Under the pieces are notes generated by a model. That model was not told the DNA's origin. It saw only the letters and a program-made list of their open reading frames with translations, and ran no database searches. From a bacterium (lineage in GTDB: Bacteria > Planctomycetota > Planctomycetia > Pirellulales > Pirellulaceae), in contig WGNR01000010.1 of the NCBI GenBank assembly GCA_016124445.1, positions 1 through 64,000 on the forward strand: a stretch of 64,000 nt of DNA. The letters are read 5' to 3'. Below are positions 43,072 through 51,544 of this stretch, piece by piece. Both the position numbers and the translations under genes were made by a program. Position 1 is the stretch's first letter. Each line of letters starts with the position of its first letter.

Positions 43072-43926
43072 TTACGAGGTGAGGTTGTTATCAAGTGCCT
43101 GTCGAACGACTTCCAGCAGGTTGTATTTCAGGATGCCGTCGAGAATCAGAAAGCCAAGTCCGAATTGCCAGCGGCGGATGCGTCTTGCTCGGATACTCAA
43201 AGAGACCTTCGTGAAACGCTCCAAGGAATAACTGGTCACTTCGTAAGTTAAAAACAGGTAACCCAAGCCACGGGTGATCGACCAAATGTGCCAGCCAACC
43301 AGCAAAGTAATGGCCGGGTTCTTCGATTGATTCAGCATGTTCCCCACATAGCAGTTCATCAGATCGACTTCCTTGAAGCCCTGCCATAAGGTGATGAATC
43401 CCATCGAGGTGAACGAAAAAAAAGTCGATGCTCCAACTAATTGGGCGTGTGCCCCCAGCCAATAACTGAGGCGGTATTCAGGACTATCGCCCGAGACGAC
43501 CCATTGGTAGGTCTGGTTCCAATAGGCTTCGCCGGGCGGATAAATCTCGGCGATGCCTTGCGGATCGTAACTGGTGAGGCTGATCATCAGCACGCAGTGG
43601 GCCAGGAAGCTCAATGCCATCGCGCCCATACCGCGCAGCAGCGAATCTTTCGCCACGGCTGCAACCAGCAGTGGCGTTAACAAAAGGGACGAAACGAATT
43701 GTCCGCCGGGAACCCCAAGCAGATAACTCAGAAACATGGGAAGCGTCGAAACGATTATCGCGGCGGGGTACCAAAGGTACCATGGTGCGAGTCGATCTCC
43801 CAGCGTTCTGGCCATCCGCAGCGTTCGTTTGGCAATCTTTCGTGGAATCTCGATTGGCCAGATCCAATACTTTGGAGCAGGCGAATTCCGAGCTGTCGTT
43901 GCCGTGGGCGACTGCGTAGCGGTCAC
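43072..43926 (-). CDS. Polytopic membrane protein of the ABC-exporter operon
   Basis: The 284-aa protein has a basic cytoplasmic N-terminus and about five or six hydrophobic helices (for example WYPAAIIVSTLPMFLSYLLG and LLVAAVAKDSLLRGMGAMAL). A large outside loop (EIYPPGEAYWNQTYQWVVSG) lies between them. The end is amphipathic. GTG 43926 starts four bases after the small ORF at 43931. No catalytic motif is visible. Its role is presumably linked to the exporter, by position only. Confidence 0.65.
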   Translation of the reverse strand: MTATQSPTATTARNSPAPKYWIWPIEIPRKIAKRTLRMARTLGDRLAPWYLWYPAAIIVSTLPMFLSYLLGVPGGQFVSSLLLTPLLVAAVAKDSLLRGMGAMALSFLAHCVLMISLTSYDPQGIAEIYPPGEAYWNQTYQWVVSGDSPEYRLSYWLGAHAQLVGASTFFSFTSMGFITLWQGFKEVDLMNCYVGNMLNQSKNPAITLLVGWHIWSITRGLGYLFLTYEVTSYSLERFTKVSLSIRARRIRRWQFGLGFLILDGILKYNLLEVVRQALDNNLTS

Positions 43927-43930
43927 GTCG

Positions 43931-44053
43931 TTAGCGTCTTGGAATTGGAATAATGAATATCCCGGTGGTCATGTACAAAATGAAGTTTCCTACCCCGAAA
44001 ATCAGGAAGAAAATCACCCAGCCCATCAGGCCGCCGTCATCGTCGTCACTCAT
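43931..44053 (-). CDS. 40-aa single-span membrane protein
   Basis: ATG at 44053 begins MSDDDDGGLMGWVIFFLIFG and ends IFIIPIPRR before TAA at 43931-43933. The product has an acidic N-terminus, one 24-residue membrane helix and a basic end. AGG lies about nine bases upstream. It fits tightly between the 44118 and 43926 genes on the same strand, so it is likely a real member of the operon. Confidence 0.6.
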   Translation of the reverse strand: MSDDDDGGLMGWVIFFLIFGVGNFILYMTTGIFIIPIPRR

Positions 44054-44117
44054 CGTGTTGTGCCTTTCGTTGAAATCGAGAGTCAGTTCGTATTCATAAA
44101 GCGTTCGAAAGAAGACC

Positions 44118-44663
44118 TCAGGGAGTCTTTCCCTGGGGCAAACGAGCCAACAGCCCGTCTGCCGCGGTTACTAAGTTATCTTCTGCCCGGCGTTTCGACT
44201 TTTCGCGGGCATATTCCGCCAACTGGCGAACCTGGTCAGCGTGTTCGGTTGCCGGGGCGAACTCCAGCAACTTAAGCGCTTGAAGTCGTTGCTGCTGGTT
44301 GCCGATGACCAAGGTTCGACAACAGCGAGCCAGCATGTGTTCGCTATTGATTTCAAAAAGGTGGTTGGCCAGCATGCCTGAGCTGTCGAGTTCGTCGGTT
44401 TGAATCCATGCGTCGTACAGGGCATCAATCTCGCTGTTGGTGACGGGATTCGTTTCGGCTGCCAGGCGGCTGGTGGCCAGCGACTTGGCCCGGGCGGCGA
44501 CGTGCTCGGCGACTGGCTGAAATGTTTCGCGAACGTACTTCTCGAAAAAGATCTCGCGCAAAAACAAGGCGGTCACGGCTAGGCATGCCGCCCCAAACAG
44601 AACGCCGATGATCAAAAGCCCTTGGTATTTGGCGGAGCGGAGCGTCGGCTTGTCTATCTTCAT
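44118..44663 (-). CDS. Membrane-anchored helical protein of the ABC-exporter operon
   Basis: The 181-aa protein has one N-terminal membrane helix (GLLIIGVLFGAACLAVTALF) followed by a helical extracytoplasmic domain of about 140 residues without cysteine-rich or catalytic motifs. ATG 44663 follows GGAGG by six bases, overlapping the permease stop in ATGA. It may be an accessory or scaffold subunit of the transporter; this rests on the overlap alone. Confidence 0.65.
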   Translation of the reverse strand: MKIDKPTLRSAKYQGLLIIGVLFGAACLAVTALFLREIFFEKYVRETFQPVAEHVAARAKSLATSRLAAETNPVTNSEIDALYDAWIQTDELDSSGMLANHLFEINSEHMLARCCRTLVIGNQQQRLQALKLLEFAPATEHADQVRQLAEYAREKSKRRAEDNLVTAADGLLARLPQGKTP

Positions 44664-46312
44664 AGCGTGCCTCCGGCCAGCTTCCGGAACCGGGCATCCG
44701 CTTTTTTGCTTAGCGGAATCATCAGCAGCAAAGCCACCGCGACGCTGGCGATCCAAAACCAAATGCTCGCAGCAAAAAAGTAATGCAGACCACCCCACTG
44801 AAACGCAAAACAGGAAAGCAAGAGCGAAGCCAATACCGGTCCCGTCGAACCACCACGATCGGGCGGACGCGAGAAGGGCAAATCGGGAATCGCCAGCCAA
44901 AGCGCCGCCAAGGCCATGACCCAGGCCAGAAGCCACGCCAGGCTCGCGTGCAAAATGCCTGCCAGTGGATCGTTCCAATACCAACTGGATACCGCAGCAA
45001 ACGCTACGCACGTCGGGGTGATGAGCCAGAACATCACTGCCTTGCAGACTCCCAGTCCCAAGCCGACGGGCTGCTGCATCGGTGTGCTTCGCAAGATCCA
45101 GGCTGCTTCGTGATCGTCGTTGAAGGTCAGATTGTAGATCAAATGCGGAACGCTCAGTCCGATCAGATAAACCGCCAGAATCGGCAGCGTCACCAGCGCG
45201 GGATCATGTTCATGCATTGGATTAGCAAATTGACTGGTGAAGATGCCCAGTCCAACGGCTGCGAGCGGCATGCTGAACGGCAACAGGCTGCGCATCCGCA
45301 AACTGCCATCGCGCCACAACAGCCGACCGCAAAGCCAGAAACCAACACGCTGCTCTGGTCCGAACGTCAGCCGGCTGCCAGGACCGTAGGCCAACCCGCC
45401 CAGCCGGCCCGATTTCATCGGACGATGGCGTACATGAACCGTTAGCGGCTGCATCGATTTGTACAAGTGAGCGACGCAGGCAACCGTAACCGCTAGACAT
45501 ACGGCCGTGAACAACAGCATTAGTCCGGCGATTGTCAGCGTGTGATAGGTTGGTGCTACGGAAGCTTGTTCGACGAACCGAGCGAGCCAGGCCGTCGGTA
45601 CGTAGGCGGCCCAGTCGGGTGGAAAGGCTCCCCAGATTTCAAAACGTGAAAGCTTGTCGCGGAATACCATTTGCGCGCCGTACCCGGCCACCAGGATCAG
45701 AACAATCTGAGTCCAGGCCAGGATCGTCTTCCAGCCTTCGAGCGTTTCGGAGTTGCCCAGCGCCGCCAGCGATAGAATCACCAGGCAAACCGCCACCGCG
45801 CTGCCGGTGAACGCGGCCAGCACGTAGGCAGGTGCGAAGTAAATGCCAGAGTCCCGCAAGCCAGCCCCGACAATCGCCGGCTGAATGGTGAGAGCCAGAA
45901 ACATGATGCCGACATAAAGCAATAGATTCGCGAATCTCGCCGCGGCGTAGGTTCGCGGATTGATGGGGCGCGGGCCGAGGATCTCCAAGTCTTTAGGGTT
46001 CAGCACGACTTCCTGGAATTCGACCAGTACCGTCGTCGCGATCACTACCACGCCAAGGCTCAAGTTGACAAACGAGAAGAAGAACACTTCCACTCGCATG
46101 AACAGCACCAGGCTGGCAATCGCCGAAAGAGTGAGGCATTGGCCCACGACAAAGAACAATGGGCTGATCACGTGATTGGGCTGCGTTCCGGTCGCTTTGG
46201 TGTAGTGCAGACCGCGCAGGTCGGATAGCAAGAACGCCCTGACGAGAGCAAACATTTGCCGTGGGTCGATACCTTGGGCCCGCAAGAAGGCTGCCAGCCA
46301 CGCACCTCTCAT
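44660..46312 (-). CDS. ABC-2-type transporter permease
   Basis: The 550-aa integral membrane protein has about 12 hydrophobic helices. The first soluble segment is MRGAWLAAFLRAQGIDPRQM, and there is a cytoplasmic region around 290-330. It is larger than a single ABC-2 permease and may represent two fused halves. Its ATG at 46312 overlaps the ATPase stop in ATGA, proving coupling. The substrate is unknown. Exporters of this type in planctomycetes often resemble gliding or lipid-handling systems. Confidence 0.82.
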   Translation of the reverse strand: MRGAWLAAFLRAQGIDPRQMFALVRAFLLSDLRGLHYTKATGTQPNHVISPLFFVVGQCLTLSAIASLVLFMRVEVFFFSFVNLSLGVVVIATTVLVEFQEVVLNPKDLEILGPRPINPRTYAAARFANLLLYVGIMFLALTIQPAIVGAGLRDSGIYFAPAYVLAAFTGSAVAVCLVILSLAALGNSETLEGWKTILAWTQIVLILVAGYGAQMVFRDKLSRFEIWGAFPPDWAAYVPTAWLARFVEQASVAPTYHTLTIAGLMLLFTAVCLAVTVACVAHLYKSMQPLTVHVRHRPMKSGRLGGLAYGPGSRLTFGPEQRVGFWLCGRLLWRDGSLRMRSLLPFSMPLAAVGLGIFTSQFANPMHEHDPALVTLPILAVYLIGLSVPHLIYNLTFNDDHEAAWILRSTPMQQPVGLGLGVCKAVMFWLITPTCVAFAAVSSWYWNDPLAGILHASLAWLLAWVMALAALWLAIPDLPFSRPPDRGGSTGPVLASLLLSCFAFQWGGLHYFFAASIWFWIASVAVALLLMIPLSKKADARFRKLAGGTL

Positions 46313-47127
46313 GACCGCGCCTCGATCGCTGAAGAATCAGACGCTGAAGAATCCGAGGATCCGGCGTTGGGGTGGCCCGCCGCGAGCGCCGCACCCCATT
46401 CGATCTCAGGCGTGATCCGTGTCAAATCCTGGAAGACTGCTTCAAGCGATCCCTTCGGCGAGGTCGACAGTAGTGTTTCGGTTTGATCGTCCGCCACGAT
46501 CTGCCCTTCATGCAGCACGATCACGCGGCTGCACAGGCGTTCGACCACGTCGAGAATGTGCGAGCAATACAGGACCGTCTTGCCTTGCTCGACCAACCCC
46601 TCGACGATGCGGCGAAACGTCAGCGCGGCATTTACGTCGAGTCCGTTGAGCGGTTCGTCGAAGATCAAGACTTCCGGATCATGCAGCAGGGCGCTACTGA
46701 TCAAGACCTTCTGCCGCATCCCTTTGGAAAGGGCATCGATCTGGCGATCGGCGGCTTCGGTTAGTTGAAAGCCTTCCAGTAGGAAGCGAATCTTGTCCGC
46801 CGCGTAGGTTCGATCGAGATGGTACAACTCGGCGATCAGCGAAAGATATTCGTGAGCGGTCAAGCCGGTGTACATCGCCGCTGTCTCTGGCACATAGCCG
46901 ATGCGGCGTTTGACTTCGAGAGGGTCCGTCAGAAGGTCATGGCCGCAGATGCGGACTTCGCCCGAAGTGGGACGCACCAGGCCGGCCAGGATCTTCATGG
47001 TGGTCGACTTGCCGGCGCCATTGGGGCCGAGGCATCCAGTCGCTTCGCCAGGGCGAATCGTAAATGAGATCCCCTGTAATGCAGCATTGTTGCCGAACTG
47101 TTTGACTAGGTCGACGACTTCAATCAC
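46309..47127 (-). CDS. ABC transporter ATP-binding protein
   Basis: The 272-aa protein starts VIEVVDLVKQFGNNAALQGI. It has Walker A GPNGAGKST, a Q loop, the signature LSKGMRQKV and Walker B VLIFDEPLNGLD, followed by CSHILDVVERLC. This places it in the ABC-2/drug-exporter (CcmA-like) class. The GTG at 47127 is preferred over a TTG at 47160 because the family begins at this Ile. The C-terminal 45 residues are Ser/Ala-rich and variable. It heads a five- or six-gene operon. Confidence 0.92.
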   Translation of the reverse strand: MIEVVDLVKQFGNNAALQGISFTIRPGEATGCLGPNGAGKSTTMKILAGLVRPTSGEVRICGHDLLTDPLEVKRRIGYVPETAAMYTGLTAHEYLSLIAELYHLDRTYAADKIRFLLEGFQLTEAADRQIDALSKGMRQKVLISSALLHDPEVLIFDEPLNGLDVNAALTFRRIVEGLVEQGKTVLYCSHILDVVERLCSRVIVLHEGQIVADDQTETLLSTSPKGSLEAVFQDLTRITPEIEWGAALAAGHPNAGSSDSSASDSSAIEARS

Positions 47128-47539
47128 GAAGAGGGATCCCTTGCTCAGGACTCTTCCCAACCACTACGGCGAAGGGAGGCAAACGCCGCCAAGGGCCGAT
47201 TGAGAATGTCGCGCAAACGGTCAAAGAAACTGGAACGAACGAGGCTTACGGTACCCCCCGAATAGGACCGCTATCATACGGATTTAGATCGAGGAATTCA
47301 AATGGTTGAGCTCGATTTTCCGGGAAATCGACCGACATGGGTGGTGTTTCACGTCGGGTTGGAGGAGAAGTGTATCTAGTTGCGTTTTATTGAGACAAAG
47401 AGAAAAAAGCGTTGCATTCAAACGGCCATCAATTGCCCGTTCAGGAACCGATTCGTTGCCGCATTTGTTGTGGATCGATAATGTAAAGGCGGATGCAGGC
47501 AGTCCACAAATCGCCACTACTCGAGCAAGAGACGGAAAC
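47128..47539. other. Divergent intergenic region, about 410 bases
   Basis: Between the leftward ABC operon and the rightward gene at 47540. An open frame continues upstream of 47540 to 47306, but its codons look like non-coding sequence and no ribosome binding site supports the earlier ATG. No RNA gene or repeat was recognised. Confidence 0.4.
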
Positions 47540-48067
47540 GTGATTGCAAACGTATTCACCGTGGTCGCAAACATGCTTGGGAGACGCCAATCCAAGTCGC
47601 CGGCCCATGCCGATATCGGAACGGCCTACTTGAAATATGATTCCATCGAAGATTGGATGGTGGGCGAAAACATCCCGATGGGGTTCATCAAAGAGCCCGA
47701 CCCTGTCCTTCGCGATCACTACATCGATCAATACGGAGCACTACGGCGTCACCTGTACGCGAAGCATGTGGCTATGCTTTTGCCGAAGGAGCAGCGAGCA
47801 ATCCTCAATAGCTGCCATCCGTCGCAAAGCCATCGCTTCGCGAAAGAAGCAGAGCCGTATTGCAGACTGCTCTTGGAGCATTTGAAATCGCTTGGCGCGG
47901 AGGTCGCGCGTGTTGAATTGGGCTGGTATCACATGGATCGAATTGTGTTAACCGTCATAACGCCAGAGCAACTCGACAAAGATCGACTCCGAGAGCTACC
48001 GTGGCTCTTCCGGGGCTTCGAGATAAAGTACATGAACCAATCAAGCGATCAGCCGATTTCAAAGTGA
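47540..48067 (+). CDS. Hypothetical protein
   Basis: The 175-aa protein starts at GTG 47540 (VIANVFTVVANMLGRRQSKS), with GACGGAAA upstream. Downstream parts have a natural codon pattern (YLKYDSIEDWMVGENIPMGF). It is soluble with alternating helices, and no known motif is visible. The gene ends nine bases before the next hypothetical gene, so they form a pair. Base composition is lower in GC than most neighbours, which could mean recent acquisition. Function unknown. Confidence 0.5.
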   Translation: MIANVFTVVANMLGRRQSKSPAHADIGTAYLKYDSIEDWMVGENIPMGFIKEPDPVLRDHYIDQYGALRRHLYAKHVAMLLPKEQRAILNSCHPSQSHRFAKEAEPYCRLLLEHLKSLGAEVARVELGWYHMDRIVLTVITPEQLDKDRLRELPWLFRGFEIKYMNQSSDQPISK

Positions 48068-48076
48068 GTCTATCGT

Positions 48077-48577
48077 ATGAAAATGGAAACCTTCTACGGG
48101 GTGTATGATAACGAGGCCGACCAGATCATCGCGATGGTTTATGCCCACGCTCCTCTGGAAGCGATCACGAATACGTTTTGTCCCGCTTGCGAAACGAAGA
48201 TGAAAGTCAACTTCAACGAGGATGGTACCCGTTTCAATGTGACTTGCAGTGGCGAGCCGCTTCATCTCTCTATAGTTCAGGAAATTGAAGTTCCACCTGC
48301 TTGGTGGCGGAGTTGTTATGAAGAACCTAGAGATGTCACATATTACTGGCTCAGAATGCATGCCTACCGTGAAGACGGAAAACTTGAGATGACTATCTCA
48401 GGTTGGGAGGCTAACGGCACGCGTTGGTCTGGTGCAATGGAATGTTCTCCTGGTCACCCCGACTATGCCCTCTGGCAATGGGTTCTCACAGATTCAGGTT
48501 GCAATAAGGATTTGATCAGTGACAAAGATCTTGCAGAACTCCGAGCCCAATTTCGAGACGCCACAAAAGAATACTGA
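48077..48577 (+). CDS. Hypothetical protein with CxxC motif
   Basis: The 166-aa protein contains FCPACETKMKVNFNEDGTRF near residue 34 and a further Cys in NVTCSGEPLHL, which could bind zinc. Tryptophan- and tyrosine-rich beta segments follow (PAWWRSCYEEPRDVTYYWLR). It is acidic with no signal peptide. It follows the 47540 gene by nine bases. It resembles the small paired proteins found with toxins or secretion cargo, but no assignment is made. Confidence 0.5.
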   Translation: MKMETFYGVYDNEADQIIAMVYAHAPLEAITNTFCPACETKMKVNFNEDGTRFNVTCSGEPLHLSIVQEIEVPPAWWRSCYEEPRDVTYYWLRMHAYREDGKLEMTISGWEANGTRWSGAMECSPGHPDYALWQWVLTDSGCNKDLISDKDLAELRAQFRDATKEY

Positions 48578-48587
48578 ACCGAAGACA

Positions 48588-48620
48588 GGCCTCCCTATCG
48601 GCATTCTGAAAAGGGAGGCC
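48588..48620. terminator. Hairpin between convergent genes
   Basis: GGCCTCCC (48588-48595) pairs with GGGAGGCC (48613-48620). No T tract follows on either strand, so termination strength is uncertain. It separates the gene ending at 48577 from the convergent DinB gene. Confidence 0.5.
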
Positions 48621-48634
48621 CCAAGCCAACTCAA

Positions 48635-49144
48635 TTAAATCATCGGGTCTTTACCCGCCAATCGTCGCAGCAAACCGATCTGTCCCAGGTGCATCATCGC
48701 GTGGTAGGGTAGGAAGACGAGCGCGTCGAATTTCGTCTTGAACATCGGATGCTCTGGTAGGCTTGCTTCGGCGAGCTGGTCGAGCGTGTAGGTTTCCATT
48801 TCCGCTAGAACCTGATCGTTGACTCGTTTGTAGATTTCGACCAGGCGCTCGGGCGATGGATAGATCGATTGGTCTTTCGAGGGCTGGCTTCCTCGGCCGA
48901 AGTTGGCTGAGTAGCTTTCCGGAATCAAACCGGCGTCTTCCGCCTTTTTGCCCCGAATTCGCATCAGCCCCAGGCCATAGTTGGCGATCGTGATGTGACC
49001 AACCTGCCAGGCGATGTGCGTGACTCCTTCTTCCGGCATGCGAAACCACAGATCGGTTTCGACACCATCGATGAAATTGCGAAACATTTTATCGGTCGAA
49101 GCGATTCGCTCCTTCGTCAAATCCCACTGCGATTGGTCAACCAT
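48635..49144 (-). CDS. DinB-family protein
   Basis: The 169-aa four-helix protein has the three-histidine metal site of the DinB/YfiT family: HIAWQVGHI near 43-51 and the C-terminal HAMMHLGQIGLLRRLAG. Members include thiol S-transferases (for example bacillithiol-dependent) and stress proteins. The exact reaction is unknown. ATG 49144. It is not obviously in an operon; mobA begins further right on the same strand, with a 50-base gap. Confidence 0.85.
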   Translation of the reverse strand: MVDQSQWDLTKERIASTDKMFRNFIDGVETDLWFRMPEEGVTHIAWQVGHITIANYGLGLMRIRGKKAEDAGLIPESYSANFGRGSQPSKDQSIYPSPERLVEIYKRVNDQVLAEMETYTLDQLAEASLPEHPMFKTKFDALVFLPYHAMMHLGQIGLLRRLAGKDPMI

Positions 49145-49194
49145 CTTGATCCGTTCCTTTGATGTTGGGTGTTGCTATCAGTCCGGGGGCTTTC

Positions 49195-49830
49195 TTAATC
49201 GTCCCAGGGATGCGGCAGTCCGGCAAGCTGGAGCGCCCGCCGATAGGCCTCAGGCGTGTTAATGTTCAGCAAAAGCCCCTGATTCGGGTCGACCTTGGCC
49301 AGTTCTTCCGGCTCGACCCAGCAGGTATCCAGCGGTTGGATGCAATCGAGCAGCCGTTGGTTACCACTCTCGAGGACTTCTTCCATTTTATCCATGGCCT
49401 GGTTGGTATACGCCGCCGCTAGCGGCTGAGGAAAACCTTCAAACCGTGGAATGACCGCTTCGTGGTTTGGTAAGCGATCAAACAGAAGCTCGATTTGAGC
49501 TTCCGTTACCAACGGCAGATCACACCCCAAAACAATCGAGGCGGTCGACCAACTGGTAACATATTTCAAGCCTTCATAAATCGCAGCCGCAGGGCCTTGG
49601 CCGGCCACTCGATCAGGCAGCTCAGTAACCGCGTAGGGAATGTCCGGGATGTTGATCACTTTGCCGGTCAGCAGAACGACCTCGTCGACGGTCGGCGAGA
49701 CAATCCGCACGACGCGCTCCAGCATCGTTTCGTCGCCGAAGGGAAGATGCGGTTTCGATTGCCCCATCCGGCGGCTTTGTCCTCCGCAAACAATCAACGC
49801 CGATCGCTCGGAACGGGGCAGGGTGGTCAT
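49195..49830 (-). CDS. mobA: Molybdenum cofactor guanylyltransferase
   Basis: The 211-aa protein is a nucleotidyltransferase with the MobA signature VCGGQSRRMGQSKPHLPFG (about 14-32), then GQGPAAAIYEGL, the metal-binding LGCDLPLV and NINTPE near the end. It adds GMP to molybdopterin to make the MGD cofactor. ATG 49830. It is divergent from the formylmethanofuran dehydrogenase subunit C gene, 66 bases away, whose enzyme needs such a pterin cofactor. Confidence 0.9.
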   Translation of the reverse strand: MTTLPRSERSALIVCGGQSRRMGQSKPHLPFGDETMLERVVRIVSPTVDEVVLLTGKVINIPDIPYAVTELPDRVAGQGPAAAIYEGLKYVTSWSTASIVLGCDLPLVTEAQIELLFDRLPNHEAVIPRFEGFPQPLAAAYTNQAMDKMEEVLESGNQRLLDCIQPLDTCWVEPEELAKVDPNQGLLLNINTPEAYRRALQLAGLPHPWDD

Positions 49831-49896
49831 GTGGGCGAACTCCTCGCGGGTTATATTAAAGGTCTTGTTTGCAACTCGCCGCCGGTTTGGAAATCG

Positions 49897-50718
49897 ATGA
49901 AGCTCAGACTACGTCACGATATCACGGTCGGACTCGATCTTCGAGGAGTCCTCCCTTCACGCTTGCTGCCGATGTCAATCGACGAAGCGGCCCGGGTTAC
50001 CGTCTGGCAGGGAAATCACCAGGTCGAACTGGGGGAACTGTTCGTCATTGAAAACTGCGATCGGCGGCCAGATACGCTGCGGCTGATCGGCGATCTCTCC
50101 AAAGCCGACAACATTGGAGCAGGGCTGGAAGCGTCGTCCTTGTTCGTTCAAGGCCCGGTCGGAAACCATGCCGGGCAAGAGATGTGCGGCGGGTCGCTGT
50201 TTATTCATGGGCATGTCGGCAATAACCTGGCCGAAGGGATGAAACGGGGTTTCATCAAAGTGCTGGGCAACGTCGGCGATCGGGTCGGTTGTCCGCTTCC
50301 CGGAGAGAACCGGGGCATGGCGGGCGGAAGCATCTTCGTTCTGGGCTCCGCCGGTAACGAGGTCGGTCATCGGATGCGTCGCGGTACGATTGCCGTGGTG
50401 AACGATTGTGGCGATTTTCTCGGCTACGAAATGTTAGCCGGAACGATCATCGTCGGCGGGACGGCGGGCCACTCGGTAGGCCTTTCGATGCGGCGCGGGA
50501 CGATCGTGCTGGGGCAAAGCAAGCCGGGGAGTTTGTTGGCAGGGTTTACCCATACGTGTTGCTTCCGTCCTGCAATGATGCCGATGCTGGCCAAAGAATT
50601 CGAGCAGCTGGAAGTGCCGGAAGCGGCCCGATTAATAAGAGATTCTTCTTATGATCTCTTTCACGGCGATCTGGCACAGATGGGTCGCGGCGAGATTCTA
50701 ATCCCTGCGGTGGGCTGA
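49897..50718 (+). CDS. fhcC: Formylmethanofuran dehydrogenase subunit C (FhcC/FmdC-like)
   Basis: The 273-aa protein is a right-handed beta-helix built of repeated Gly-rich turns such as GPVGNHAGQEMCGGSLFIHG, MKRGFIKVLGNVGDRVG and MAGGSIFVLGSAGNEVGHRM, as in FwdC/FhcC and the glutamate synthase C domain. In planctomycetes the Fhc complex hydrolyses or transfers formyl groups in tetrahydromethanopterin-linked C1 metabolism. ATG 49897 is the family start (MKLRLRHD). The other fhc genes are not in this window. Confidence 0.9.
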   Translation: MKLRLRHDITVGLDLRGVLPSRLLPMSIDEAARVTVWQGNHQVELGELFVIENCDRRPDTLRLIGDLSKADNIGAGLEASSLFVQGPVGNHAGQEMCGGSLFIHGHVGNNLAEGMKRGFIKVLGNVGDRVGCPLPGENRGMAGGSIFVLGSAGNEVGHRMRRGTIAVVNDCGDFLGYEMLAGTIIVGGTAGHSVGLSMRRGTIVLGQSKPGSLLAGFTHTCCFRPAMMPMLAKEFEQLEVPEAARLIRDSSYDLFHGDLAQMGRGEILIPAVG

Positions 50719-50985
50719 GCCAGACAGTGCACCGCCCCGAAAAGAGGGCCTGCCAGACCGCACAATCGGCATGAGCGTCACCAGGTGTCTCCGGTGGGGT
50801 AAAGCGGTGCGCGCTTGCGGTCGGCCTGGATCGGGTTATCGGTATGGTTTAATCCATTAATTCCATGCCTGATCGAAATCGAGAAAAAACGATAGCAACC
50901 CGTCCGATAACTTCTTCTAGCCACGGATGGGTGAAGTGACTCATGGATGGGCAACCGCGAAACCACTTAGTTGGGACCGTAGCAC

Positions 50986-51075
50986 ATGCCTGTCGAATTA
51001 CTACACGCTTGGTTAGGTGTCGCCTTTATTGCGACCTGGGCCATGATTGGCCAAGTAACCTTGGAGCGGAATTAG
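50986..51075 (+). CDS. Candidate 29-aa membrane microprotein
   Basis: ATG at 50986 begins MPVELLHAWLGVAFIATWAM and ends VTLERN before TAG at 51073-51075. It has one hydrophobic helix with a charged end. There is no strong ribosome binding site. It lies in the 547-base region between fhcC and the DUF4212 gene, which otherwise shows no gene. It could be an accessory peptide of the transporter that follows, but support is weak. Confidence 0.3.
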   Translation: MPVELLHAWLGVAFIATWAMIGQVTLERN

Positions 51076-51265
51076 CTGCACTCGGATAGTATCGGGAAAG
51101 GACACCAAAGCATACGCTTTCCCCGGATCGTTCACGATTTGCAGCTCTTCACCCCCTTTTCAGGCTTCTAAGACGCGCGTCTAGTTGACAGACGCAGGGT
51201 AATTGAGTTTCCTAGCGGCAACTTTTTCTTTTCTTGTGAAAAATTGCTTTCGGAAAATACCCCAC

Positions 51266-51541
51266 ATGTCTTCCTCCCCGCCACCCTCGCGCCCTGAGCC
51301 GAAGGTTGCCTATTGGCAGCAAAACCTGATGGTGATCGGCGTCTTGCTCGCGATCTGGGCTTTGGTCGCCTTTGGCTGTTCAATCTTTTTCATCGAGTGG
51401 CTCAATCAATTCAAGATTGGCAACTTGCCCCTCGGTTTCTGGTTTGCCCAGCAAGGCTCGATGTATGTATTCCTGGTGCTGATCCTGGTCTACGCGCTCG
51501 TGATGGACTATCTCGACCGCAAACATGACGTGAAGGAGTAG
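51266..51541 (+). CDS. DUF4212 symporter-associated small subunit
   Basis: The 91-aa protein has two membrane helices (LMVIGVLLAIWALVAFGCSI and QQGSMYVFLVLILVYALVMD) joined by a loop FIEWLNQFKIGNLPLGFW. This is the standard layout of DUF4212, always encoded just before a VC_2705-type sodium:solute symporter. ATG 51266 begins MSSSPPPSRPEPK. The symporter starts three bases after its stop. Confidence 0.92.
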   Translation: MSSSPPPSRPEPKVAYWQQNLMVIGVLLAIWALVAFGCSIFFIEWLNQFKIGNLPLGFWFAQQGSMYVFLVLILVYALVMDYLDRKHDVKE

Positions 51542-51544
51542 GCG

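Noticed and set aside
50778..50966. 62-codon leftward frame ending PLYPTGDTW
   Set aside because: The C-terminal residues look protein-like, but there is only a GTG start without a ribosome binding site and no recognisable domain, so it is not listed as a gene.
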